Source: Symbiodinium sp. CCMP2592 (taxonomy: Eukaryota > Sar > Dinophyceae > Suessiales > Symbiodiniaceae). From it: 64,000 nt of DNA. This document shows positions 1 to 10,300 of this stretch, in pieces. The position numbers and the translations under genes were made by a program. The DNA is taken from positions 1,512,381 to 1,576,380 of the forward strand of contig CAJNDT010002001.1 of the NCBI GenBank assembly GCA_905221615.1, written 5' to 3'. The notes under the pieces were generated by a model, which was not told the DNA's origin, did no database searches, and was given only the letters and a program-made list of their open reading frames with translations. Position 1 is the first letter of the stretch. The number at the start of each line of letters is the position of its first letter.

Positions 1-3000
1 CCTCGTTTGTGCCGGGACAGTCGTGCTTTATCGGCCACTGATTGATAGCTGGAATTTTGTTATTCTGTGTGTGGCTTTTCATAATGCCATTACTGTTGTT
101 GCTGCTGTTATTATTGTTTTGGTTGGTTTGTTATTGCTTTTCTTGTAATTGCTTGTGTTCATGTTGCTGACCGTGTTGGTGTTCGTGCCGGTGCTGCTAT
201 AGTGCTGCTGCTGCCGCCACTGCTGCTACTCCTACTGCTACAACCACTACCACTACCCCTACACCTACCCCTATTTCTACTGTTACCACGGCTACCACTG
301 CTACTACTACCACTACTGCTGCTACTGCTACTGCGGCTGCTACTACTACTAAATACTGCTACTACTGCTACTACTACTACTGCTGCTGCTGCTACTACTA
401 CTACTACTACTACTGCTACGATCCCGCCGACGACTATTATTACATCGACGACTGTTTCTATACCCCTTCTCCGACTACTACTCAGTTTGCTCGTATTAGT
501 GCTAGTACCAGTTCGTGTACTACGATAAGCACTAGGTCTCCTTCGTTATGTTGCATTGACCAACCTTGCACTTTAGCGGTGGATCCGGAGGCTTCACGAT
601 TTCGTGCTTTGCGCGCTGGAGCTTCTCATGGAATCCTCTGGACATGTGGCAGAGGCAAGGTGAGAACATTCACGACTTCTTTCCGCACCTACAGCCCGAG
701 TGCTGTGACAACCATGAAACTGCGATAGCAACCGCCTTGTACCCCCATACGCCGTATGGAATACAGCCTGTCAGCTGCGGCAGCATGGGGCGCATTCCTG
801 ACCGCAATTGCGGCTGGGACTTGTTGCTGACAGGAGACCGGCGAGCCCCACGACACACGAGAGATGTTTCTCGCAGCCTGCACCGAGCCTGCAAGAGCTC
901 GCTGGCAATTCAAAGTTTCTGATAGAGGGCGTGGATTCTTTTGTTTTATCCTGCTTCGATGTGTGCCATTACCGCATGCGGCGGGTGTGACTGGCCGTTG
1001 TGACTGAGCTATCGAGGCGAGACGTACCTCGCAGTGCCTGTTATCCCGAGGATGCAATCGAGGAGTTCGCATCTCGCTCCTGGTAGCTAGCTACACTGAC
1101 CCTGTTGACATGGGATGTTGTCAAGCACATTTCCTTGCTTTCCAAGCACTTTCTTGGCTCAGTGTAAGAACACGTCGGTGGGTTCAGCCCAAGAGGCAGT
1201 GGAACAACGACTTTGCATCATGCGATTCTCCTGTGCAAGGAGCAACTTCCCAACAAACAAAACCGAAGCAAAAGTTCTGCAGGCCAGGAGGCCAAGATCC
1301 CAACTCCAAACGATATCAATTCTCTTGAGATCCGCAGTTAGTGAGTTGTGAAGCAGGATGCAAAGCTGCGTCACCTCCTTGCGCCGATCCGGGCTGCTGT
1401 GCCGACCTCGTGCTCCGGGATGTCTGCACTCACCAGTTGTTCTGTGGAACGCAGTCAGCTTCGCCGTGCCCGTTGCAGCCATCATGGAGCTCAATGCTGG
1501 CAGCAACAGGTGGCATGTCGTTTGCATTCGTTGCTACCCATCCAAGCAGACGGCTTGCTTCGACTACGCTATTATTAGGGTCGTGCAGAAGATGCAAGGG
1601 CTACAGTGAAGCAGCGACAGAATGAACTCAGCCGAGGCCGGAAGATCGACTGAAGCAGGTCCTTTCCGAGGCCTGGAAGGTAAAGTGACATGGAGCAGCA
1701 GGAAGGTAGACGTGTACTATGCCCTTCTCAACCTTAATTGCATGCACCGCTGCACGTTTACTCCCAAACGGTTGATGTCAAAACAGCTCGGAGGCGAAGG
1801 TTGGGAAATGATCGGCGTCATGCTAGCTTTTACAGGCTTGAAGCTTGGCACAATTGGAATTCCCGCTTGCTTCGGGAGGTGGAGTCTGGCGGATCCACAA
1901 GCTTTGACTCTTCAGGCAGGGACAAAATTGGTGTGTCCGTGTGCATGCAGCACCGGCACCGGCATTGCGAGCACTTCCTGCCAGGTTCAGGCTTGCATGC
2001 GATTCGCGACAGAGATGCAGTCCACAATGCCTTCCAAAGGCACGGTGGCATGCCGGGACGATACCATCAGTTAGAAGCTGAATTTGCTGCAGTTCGAGTA
2101 ATGGAAGGATCACCTTACGGCTTGTTGAAGTGTTGACAAACATACAGATTGCAGCCGACAGGACGCTGTGTGCGCTGTCAAGCCCGCTTGCCAATCTTCT
2201 AGGTCCTAACTGCTGTGAGCCACGAGCTACGAGCATGCAACTATTCTCGGTATTGTCACTAGTTTCATCATCATGTTGTTCTTATCGTTATTCTCATTGT
2301 GCTTGCTTCTTCTTATTCTTCCGGCAAGCTGCCAGGTCGCTTCGCGAGAGCGTCCGGGCCCAGTCTAATTCCGACATGTGTCGATCGACTGCTTGGTTTC
2401 GGGGATGTTCGGCTCAATTCTCTAATTAGCAACGATAAACTATGAACTGACATGAACAAATACCCAGTCGGCGCCGTCATTGGCCAACAAGCGGTTCTGG
2501 TCGCGGTCCTGGATGCGGTGGTCGTGGTTCTGGTCGTCGTTGCAGTCGTCGCCGCTGGTACCTTCTTCTTCATTCTTCATCATGATCATGTCATCCTCAT
2601 TAACACCGTAGGAAGAGTGACAGGCGCATGGTCTTTGGAGCTTCGGGGTCTCCTGGGTTATGTCAGATCTCCCCGCGTCTTGCTCGATGTGCAAAAGGCT
2701 CGAGCTGCCCGCTCCAGCTCATTCCCAGGGATGTCTCAATTTCCATTCTTGAGTTCTCTTACGTGGAGAGTCTGCATCCTTACGGCGCAAACCACATCTG
2801 CTGCAAGACACGCTTGGTGACAGAGGTCATCGGCCGGGTGGACCGTCTTTGCCCGTTGGACGTTCGCGAGAACCTCTTGGCATCTTTCCGGGAGCCCCAG
2901 TACTTGAAACTTCTTGCGGTCTGGGATGTCGAACAAGACTGGACAACTTCACGCTTGTTTGTTTCCGTCGGGTTTTGCATAAGCTGGGTTTGGACGAACG

Positions 3001-3593
3001 GGTAGAAGGGCAGGCAGAGCCAAGCGGCAGCAACCACTGCACACTCGAGGACAAGTGACAAGATTGACTGCATTTGCTATCGGTTAGAGAATAGTTGTTA
3101 TTCTGACTAATCCGTTGGTTGAGCATGTGGAAACTCAATTTAATCGCAGGTCAACAATAGTCAAACGACACACGCCGTACCATGATTAATATGGAAGTCG
3201 GAGAACTCATGTTGACGACGGTGGTGGCACATATGCTATGAGCTGCCATGATGCAGTAGCATAGTAGCAGGTTTACACGCCTGCCGAACTGATATTGACA
3301 TTGAAGCATCGAATGCAGGTACCACACCTGTCCGATCCTGCACTTACCAGCACGTTCCCAGCAGAATACGAAGCTTTTTGTTTTCAATAATGCTCTGTGA
3401 AGTTTCAGTGCATGTTAATTCTTGTTCGGCGTATATCAAGCTGATAAAGGGTTCAGACCTTAAATTCGTGACATCACCTTATAGTCCCACACAGACTTGC
3501 ATTCTATTATGCCCCACAACGCTGCATTTTGACTCTTGAGGCCGCTGTATCACTGTCTTCATGAGCCGCATGTCCCTGCACCTAAGCCCTCTA
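1..3593. other. No recognisable gene
   Basis: Mixed-composition sequence with only short ORFs on both strands. None shows a domain, a codon pattern or a length that separates it from chance, and none of their translations is recognised. The only structured part is the CTA/CTG microsatellite near the left end. Exons of a host gene could be hidden here, because dinoflagellate introns can use non-canonical borders, but nothing supports a specific model. Confidence 0.5.
190..430. repeat. CTA/CTG trinucleotide microsatellite
   Basis: Imperfect runs of ctg, cta and act triplets for about 240 bp. They generate a spurious Leu/Thr-rich reading frame. Same class of sequence as the much larger array at 38560-39235. 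Confidence 0.85.
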
Positions 3594-3912
3594 AACTTAG
3601 ACTCGTCTATAAACCCCATATAGCCTAAACCCGATAAACCCTAAACCCTATAAACCCTAAGCCCTATCAACCCTAAACCCTATCAACCCTAAACCCCATT
3701 AACCCGAAACCCCGTAAATCCCAAACCCTAAACCCCTCAACCCTAACTAACAGGGCAGGAGGAAAAGAGGGTTCAAAAGAAAAAAAACCCTCAACCCTAA
3801 ACCCCTAAACCCTAAACCCCTAAACCCTAAACCCCTAAACCCTAAACCCCTAAACCCCTAAACCCTAAACCCTAAACCCCTAAACCCCTAAACCCTAAAC
3901 CCCTCAACCCTG
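3594..3912. repeat. Interstitial telomere-like array (CCCTAAA type)
   Basis: Degenerate repeats of ccctaaa, with variants such as cccctaaa, ccctataaa and ccctcaa, run for about 320 bp. They are interrupted once by an unrelated patch near 3750-3787. The 7-mer is the TTTAGGG-type telomere repeat known from plants and dinoflagellates. Unrelated sequence continues on both sides, so this is an internal tract, not a chromosome end. Confidence 0.85.
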
Positions 3913-4048
3913 AGCACCTCGGAGGAGCTTGCAGCGCCTCCCCTCGTGCGCCCAGCGAGGGCGCCATGGCCCGGGGGCCCCCAGTGCCAGCTACTCCTGG
4001 AGGCTCCAAGAGCGGCTCTTTGGGTTTAACTAGGGTTTATAAAAAATG

Positions 4049-4064
4049 TATACATATATATATG

Positions 4065-4096
<32 letters not shown>

Positions 4097-4170
4097 GGGT
4101 TTAGGGTTTGTAGTTTATAGTTTATAGAATTTATAGGGTTAAGGGTTCAGGGGTGTTCAGGGTTTAGGGT
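4049..4170. repeat. TA tract followed by inverted telomere-like tract
   Basis: A TA-dinucleotide tract (4049-4096) is followed by tttaggg-type repeats in the orientation opposite to the array at 3594-3912. The whole block 3594-4170 is therefore a large imperfect inverted arrangement of telomere-like DNA around an AT core. Confidence 0.75.
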
Positions 4171-4621
4171 GCTACTCTCGGAGGCTCCAAGAGCAGCTCA
4201 TTGGGGTCTCTGGGCTTCAGGGGCGCTCAGGGGTTGGGGTATTATGAGATTCAGGGTTCAGGTTTGGCGCTAAGGAGTTTGGGGCTGAGGGTCCGGATCC
4301 GCAAAAACCAGAAACATCAAAGTACCGGTCCGTACTCGTCGCTTCGAGCGCCCTGGGCGAGGCTTGCGTTTCAGGACTAAGTCGAACGACTCCAACACCA
4401 TGATAGTGGATCTGCGCGTGTGCGACAACGTGTGCGAGACTCGGGTAATTTTAACGCTACGCCGCCCGCCTCGGCTGTGTAGCGGCAGGGCGAGGGGGCA
4501 GTCGATGTTCTTTTATGCTAGGGCGGCCTGTCAAACCCCAAGCTTTACACAGTTGTTGATACGAAGTGCCAGGAAAACGGGCACAGGGGGAGGGAGGGGG
4601 GGAGTGGGGGGAGGGGGGGGG
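4171..4621. other. Gene-free spacer ending in a G-rich tract
   Basis: No gene is seen. An approximately 30-bp phrase about a gene-sized gap away in the same block (ggaggctccaagag core, about 4000-4020) recurs at about 4178-4200 as a direct repeat. The stretch ends in a G-rich tract (about 4586-4621) that abuts the left LTR of element 1 and continues after the right LTR. Confidence 0.6.
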
Positions 4622-4869
4622 TGAAACCATAAACCTCTAAGGGGGTAGCCCTAACAGGTACCTACAGCAATGGCTGCATGCTCATACATATACATTCCGC
4701 TGCCCATTGGCTCACAGTGGTTTTACCATATTGAGACAATACAAGCTCTCCTTGCGTAGCAAGACAAAACAACTACTGTCCGTGTGCAGGGCGCTGCCCT
4801 TTGATCCTTAGGGAATAACTGGTCATACACCTCCTCACAAGGAGTATTCCTTGGGGGTGTATCGGCACA
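4622..4869 (+). repeat. Left LTR of element 1
   Basis: 248 bp, starts tgaaaccata and ends ggcaca (TG...CA). It matches the right LTR at 20290-20537 with six substitutions and no gaps. It should contain the promoter and the R region; no TATA box or polyadenylation signal is obvious. It is preceded by a run of at least five G residues that is also present after the right LTR. Confidence 0.95.
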
Positions 4870-4875
4870 GTTTTC

Positions 4876-4891
4876 TGGTAGCGGAGCCCGG
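4876..4891 (+). other. Primer binding site, initiator tRNA-Met type
   Basis: TGGTAGCGGAGCCCGG lies six bases after the end of the LTR. The first 12 bases match the classic Copia primer site TGGTATCAGAGC at 10 of 12 positions. This is the site where the 3' end of initiator methionine tRNA would prime minus-strand DNA synthesis. Confidence 0.8.
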
Positions 4892-4944
4892 AAAGGGCCG
4901 CCCGCCTCACAAAGTCCGCTACAGCGGTCGGCCTCGCCGAACGC

Positions 4945-6624
4945 TTGACCAAGCGGATAAGAGGCAGCACAATGTCGAGCTCGCATAGCGAAGCCGACGG
5001 CAGTTCCCAATCCTCCGGGGGATATGAGAACGAAGAGACCTCCCAAGGTCCAGCCACTTATGTCGCACAGTCATATGCAACATCTGACCGCATGCTTGCA
5101 TCATTAGGCATAACGCCCAAGATCGCGCCTGCCTATGATGGCACCACCTCGTGGTTTGAGTATGAACAGTTGATTGACGACTGGTGCGACATAACAACGC
5201 TGGATGACACCAAAAGAGGTCCGTCTCTCAAGACGAGGCTCTCCGGATTGGCCGCAGTACAAAAAGAATCACTTAACCGAGAAAGGCTTGCAGCCCCAGA
5301 TGGAGTAGATTACTTCAAGAAGAAGATGCGTCCATTTTTCGTGAAAGGAGAACAGTACGTTTTCCTGTGGCGTTTCCTCGGCCTATTCAAGGCATGGAAG
5401 GGCAACCAAGACTTTGTGACTTGGATTGCTAAGTTTGAGATCGTGCTACAGCGCGTGAAAAACTCATGGATGGATCTCTTACCAGAGATAGCTCTGGAAG
5501 ATGCCCATCCAGATTTCATGCAAGCTGTGCAGGCAGATCAAACCTTCTTGCGCCTACAGGATGCAACCGAGAGAGACACATACGCCGCACGTTTCTTCGA
5601 AACATGGAACAAGGAACGCCTTGATAATCATCGAAGAGCGTTTCCTCTAAATGATAATCTCCTAGCTCTCCTCTTCCTAGTGCAGTCCGACCTAAATGAG
5701 ATGCAACGTGAGAGGTTGGTAACAGCATTGACCAACCAAGGTCACCGAATTGAGACCTACACGTACCCTGTGGTACGGCAGACCATGTTCGATCAGTTCT
5801 CAACGACCAGAACTGGTCTGCAGGATCCCAACATTCGGCACTCTTCTCACAAGAAGGACCGCCATGGAAGGAGAGACCAACGCCGCAAACGCGGAGGTCG
5901 AAACTTCCTCATCCTCGATCAGGGTGAATACGACGGAGTCGATGGATTCTGGCTCCAAGACGAAGACACCCTTGAGGAAGGCTTTCTTGCCGCCGAGGAT
6001 GAAGAAGCTGTCTTCTGGACAGTTGACGACCATGAAGCCTTCGTTGCAAGGAGATTCAAAAAGGGAAGAAGACCAAGAATGCGTCCCGGATCACCGGGAA
6101 GAGCAAAGGGTGGCAAGCGAAAAGGACGTGGCCGTTTTAGGTCATACCGCGGAAAAGGGAGAGCCAACCAGGCAGAACATGATCCAACTGATTCCAGCTA
6201 TTTCGGTAAAGGTAAAGGAAAGGAAAAAGGAAAAGGTGGAAAAGGCAAAGGAAAAGGAAAGGACAAAGGAGATAAAGGAAGCTCCTTCAAAGGCGCAAAG
6301 GCAAAAGGCAAAGGTAAGGATACAGCTAAGTCTGCCTCCTTACAAGGAGACCAAACTGGATCTCCACAGGCCTATGAAAGTTCCACCGCACCGAGCTGGG
6401 ATTCATGGTATGAGGACAGTTATTATACTGACTCCAGTTGGAATTATGCCGCTTATGACGATCAAACGTCTTATACATACTATGCATCACAAGCCTCACG
6501 AAGAAAAACACGGAGAAAGAAGAGAAGAAATCAAGCAGGATCATCAGGTAGAGGCACAGATCCGAGCGCGCACCAAGAACCCGTGTACAACTCATCAGTG
6601 AGTTACGTGCCCCAGGTCTCTTGA
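4945..6624 (+). CDS. Gag-like capsid/nucleocapsid protein of element 1
   Basis: 559 codons, first ORF after the primer site; an ATG at 4972 is an alternative start. Residues about 1-50 are Ser/Gly-rich. Residues about 55-290 form a helical region with Trp-rich motifs (SWFEYEQLIDDW, FLWRFLGLF) in the position of a Copia-type Gag capsid. Residues about 300-460 are strongly basic, ending in GKGK/KGK repeats. The C-terminus is Tyr/Ser-rich. There is no CCHC zinc knuckle, so nucleic-acid binding would rest on the Lys/Gly tail; such GKGK tails are common in dinoflagellate proteins. It forms the particle that packages element RNA. The ORF ends in UGA; the protease continues in the +1 frame, with a 23-base overlap. 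Confidence 0.85.
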   Translation: MTKRIRGSTMSSSHSEADGSSQSSGGYENEETSQGPATYVAQSYATSDRMLASLGITPKIAPAYDGTTSWFEYEQLIDDWCDITTLDDTKRGPSLKTRLSGLAAVQKESLNRERLAAPDGVDYFKKKMRPFFVKGEQYVFLWRFLGLFKAWKGNQDFVTWIAKFEIVLQRVKNSWMDLLPEIALEDAHPDFMQAVQADQTFLRLQDATERDTYAARFFETWNKERLDNHRRAFPLNDNLLALLFLVQSDLNEMQRERLVTALTNQGHRIETYTYPVVRQTMFDQFSTTRTGLQDPNIRHSSHKKDRHGRRDQRRKRGGRNFLILDQGEYDGVDGFWLQDEDTLEEGFLAAEDEEAVFWTVDDHEAFVARRFKKGRRPRMRPGSPGRAKGGKRKGRGRFRSYRGKGRANQAEHDPTDSSYFGKGKGKEKGKGGKGKGKGKDKGDKGSSFKGAKAKGKGKDTAKSASLQGDQTGSPQAYESSTAPSWDSWYEDSYYTDSSWNYAAYDDQTSYTYYASQASRRKTRRKKRRNQAGSSGRGTDPSAHQEPVYNSSVSYVPQVS

Positions 6625-7354
6625 ACCATCCGAGGGGCAAGGTGTTGAAACTGCAACAGCGGTGTTTCCGTTGCAGCACACCGTCCTATCTGCTCTCACA
6701 GAGCGGATCAATCTTGATAAGAGCCCTACCTTTGTCATACTTGACTCTGGTTGTACTAGGGCTATGGGTTCCCGCTATGCGGTGAACAGGCTTATCAAGG
6801 CCGTGAAGCAACGTGCCCCAGGCATGATTGATTTCACTTTTTCACCTTCGAACACGAAGTTCTCTTTCGCAGATAGTGAAACAGCTCTTATCAAGGAGCG
6901 TGTAACTCTATGGTTCAACACAACTCCAAGAAGAGATACAACCATAGAAGTTTTGGATCAGGGGAGAGTCCCCATTTTGTTTTCCATCGAACAGATGAGG
7001 AATTTAAGAATGACTCTCGAGTGTAGTCCCACAGCTGACCTAGCAACGTGTGAAGCTTTCGGTTTGTATAAAACCCCTCTTCCGATTAGTACCAATAACC
7101 ATTTGGTATTGGACCTTCTAGGCTTCACTTCCACCAGGAAGTATCTCCCTAAGTCAGGTACGTCGTTCAGTGCGACGGAGACTGCTCTAGGAGCCAACAA
7201 GCCTTATATTAGGATACCGGAAGGTCGCTGTCCAGCCTGTGCCGGACAGAAAAGGGCTCACACGTACCTCAAGGGTTGCGACAAAGCACCTGAGGGAGCA
7301 GCTGATCCACCACCAAAGAGGATTTCAGGTAAAAAGAAGCCTCTTTCCATCTGA
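6602..7354 (+). CDS. Aspartic protease region of element 1
   Basis: Open in frame 2 from 6602, in the +1 frame relative to gag; the first ATG is at 6662. The motif FVILDSGCTRAMGSRYAV (codons around 6732-6785) holds the catalytic D-S-G triad of retropepsin-like proteases, followed by a hydrophobic beta-rich stretch as in Copia proteases. A CPAC motif near 7230 could be a zinc ligand pair. It would cut the Gag-Pol polyprotein. The frame ends at UGA 7352-7354, just where the integrase frame takes over. The absence of an ATG in the overlap with gag suggests expression by frameshift, not independent initiation. Confidence 0.82.
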   Translation, partial: VTCPRSLEPSEGQGVETATAVFPLQHTVLSALTERINLDKSPTFVILDSGCTRAMGSRYAVNRLIKAVKQRAPGMIDFTFSPSNTKFSFADSETALIKERVTLWFNTTPRRDTTIEVLDQGRVPILFSIEQMRNLRMTLECSPTADLATCEAFGLYKTPLPISTNNHLVLDLLGFTSTRKYLPKSGTSFSATETALGANKPYIRIPEGRCPACAGQKRAHTYLKGCDKAPEGAADPPPKRISGKKKPLSI

Positions 7355-10300
7355 TCCGGCAGAATCATCTGCCAAGAAACCTGATACACCAGAACCATCT
7401 GGTGATGCTCCTGAGCCTTCCGGACCATCGGAACCATCATCAGGCTCTAGGGACAAACCTGCAGAATCATCTGCACCGCACGAACCTCCAGAAGAAGAAA
7501 GACTTGAGGTTCCACCTGCGAAGACAAAGACTCCAAAGGGTCTTAAAAACCTTCTGAAGAAAACCCGCAAATATGCGGTCAAACCTCCTGTTGAAGAGAA
7601 GTCTAAGGTCCCAGGAGCTGATGACGGGACGGAGGTAAGACCACTTGAGTCAAGAGAATACCCGGCTCCTGGTACAGACTCACCTACAGGTGAAGAGATT
7701 GTCGCAGAACCATCGCCATCTCTTCCCATTGCTCTTCGCAGGATTCATGAGAAGCTTAAGGACCCTGTAGAACTCTATAAGCTTCACCTTAAGCACCGTC
7801 ATATGAGTACGGATCAGTTCAAGCGACGCACAAAAGCCTTACAGATCCCAAAGGAGATATACGAGCTATATGACCAACTGGTCAAAAAGTGTTCAGCCTG
7901 CCAGGAACATGTGAGAGCTCCTTCAAGAGCGAAGATTTCTGGTTTAAGATCAGAGACTTTCGGTGATCTCACCTTCGTAGATCACGGTGAGCTTCCAATT
8001 CCCGGCAAGGATAGTCGCTTAGTATTTCTTATTCTCTATGATGGAGCAACAAACTTGTTGACTGCCGAAGTAGTCCAGGATAAAGAAGAACATACTACAA
8101 TGTCGATTATGAATGACTACTTTGAGAAATTTCAGATCAACCCAAAGGTTGTAGTTGGAGATCAAGCATTCATGACTCCAAAAATGGAGGCTTATTACAA
8201 TCGGCAGAATATCAAGCCTGTGGCAACAGGACCTGGAACACCATGGCCCAACAGGGCCGAAGCTGCTGTAAGATTGCTGAAGCATCAGATTAAGCTCATA
8301 CTTCAGATCCTGAAGGATGGTGACCCGCAGTATAACGGAATCACCATGAAGTATGGCAACCTCGTTCGCCAAGCATGTTTGGCAAGAAACTCTTCGATTA
8401 CCTACGGAGGAGTTACTCCTTTAGAAATGGCCTTTGGAAGGCGTCCTCGAGATGTTATAACACCAGAGAACGCTGATCCCAATCAGTTGACAGGTAATCC
8501 AACTGATACGGAAGTCACTGCGAGAGCCATTAAGGAGCTTGCCAACAGGGCTTACCAAGAGGCACGCCAATCTGATGATCTGCGTAGAGATCTTGCAGCC
8601 AGACTGTCAATGACCCAAGGACCTTTCTCTTTGGGAGATAAGGTTTTCTACTGGTCAGAAGATAAGTCTAAGATTGGATCCACTGGGTCCAAACATGGAT
8701 CTTGGCTAAAAGGAAAGGTGATCTCCGAACTCGGAGGATCCATGGTAGGTGTGGATCTTGGAACACGCATCGTCCGCGTCAATATCTCAAAACTGAGGAA
8801 AAATTATGACATAACATCTGATGTGGAGATTCCTCTCGCGCCTGATGAGGAAACTCTGACGTCAGAAGGTTCTGACCACGCAAGTTGCATGGTCACCTTC
8901 GATGCTTCCCTGCAGTCGACAGACCTAACGGTTCCACATCAAGAGTGTCACTGGCAGGTCACCAGCACTGGGAAGATTGACTTCCTAGAACTCTACGGCG
9001 GATCTCCCCGCATGAGTCACAAAGCTGCCCTGTCAGGTCTGCGAGTAGGTCAGCCAGTCGATTTGCGTAGCGGTCTAGATCTTGAGCAACCGCAAGGTCG
9101 CTCCAATCTTCTTAGGATCATCAAGGAACAAGAACCTACTATTATTGTTATGTCACCGGACCATTCTCAGTGGTCTAGCTGGTACTCACAGTGGAAGAAA
9201 GGCTCTGCCAAGAGACTTTCTGTTTTAAAATTCTGTGAATCGGTCGCAGACCACCAAATGAAGCTCGGACGTTACTTTGTTCTTGAGAACCCATACTACA
9301 GCAGGCTCTGGTCTTCACCAGAAGCAAAACGCCTGTTTTCTAATCATAAGATCAGCTATGAGGTCTGTAACCTACAGGCCTATGGCATGAAAGATCCAAC
9401 AGGATACTATGAATCGAAATCCTCGATTTTTATGCACAACTTGCCACCGCAAGTTTTAATTCCTCTCCAGAGGCATTCTGCCAAAACGAAATCTCCAACA
9501 TCTCCACCAGGAGACGAAAAGGGTATTCAAGGCTACGGTCTTAAAACGAAACTCGCACAAGTGTATCCTTATGAATTCTGTGAGACCTTTGCCTCGTGTT
9601 TGGCAAGATTCCTGAAGCGAGATGCGTATGCATCTCATCTGTCTTTGGTCACAGACATACTAGAATACTCTGGAGATGAATGCCTCCAGGGACTTTCGGA
9701 ACTTCTTGATCAGGAGTATTCACTTTTGACAACAAATCCTCTCAAGGATTCAAAACTCCTGCAAGATCCGAAAATCAGATCACTTGTTGCTAGAGTAAAT
9801 TCCTTATCGAGTAAAACTGAATTACCATTGCATCATTCCAAACCATCACCGTCCCTTGATGCCTTGGTGTCAGACATTACTCGCCTTAGATCAAGACTCT
9901 TACCAGGGTCTGGTTTCGAACAGTGTACTCTATACAGAGGTACATTTGGAACAGTCAAAGCACTCACCAGTGTAACTGATGGCGTTCTTGTCTTTTGGAA
10001 CAAGAAGAAGCCCAATTCGACTATGACGTGTTGCTTGCCGCACCAGGTTTCCTGGAACAAGGTACACCCATCAACCTTCTCGGGGGTGCTATTCCAGATG
10101 ACAGGCGGCAAGACTTCACCGTCCGTGCGAACACCGCCGGATGTAATCATGTCGGACGAAGAGGTTTCGCCGTCAGACCCGTCAGAACCAATGAGCACTA
10201 ATCGCTCACGGATCACATCTGACGATGTCTCTATGCCGGAACCAGATCAGCCGATGCCTCCCGGCACGCCGCCGTCGCGTCCTCCTCCTCCCATACCTCC

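Noticed and set aside
202-922. ORFs near the left end
   Set aside because: The first is microsatellite translation; the second (566-922) is short, unrecognised and overlapped by equal-length antisense frames.
3594-3912. True chromosome end
   Set aside because: Unrelated sequence continues on both sides, and repeats are degenerate.
4690-4725. Dinoflagellate spliced-leader relic in the LTR (cccattggctca)
   Set aside because: Only a partial likeness to the spliced leader; the rest does not match.
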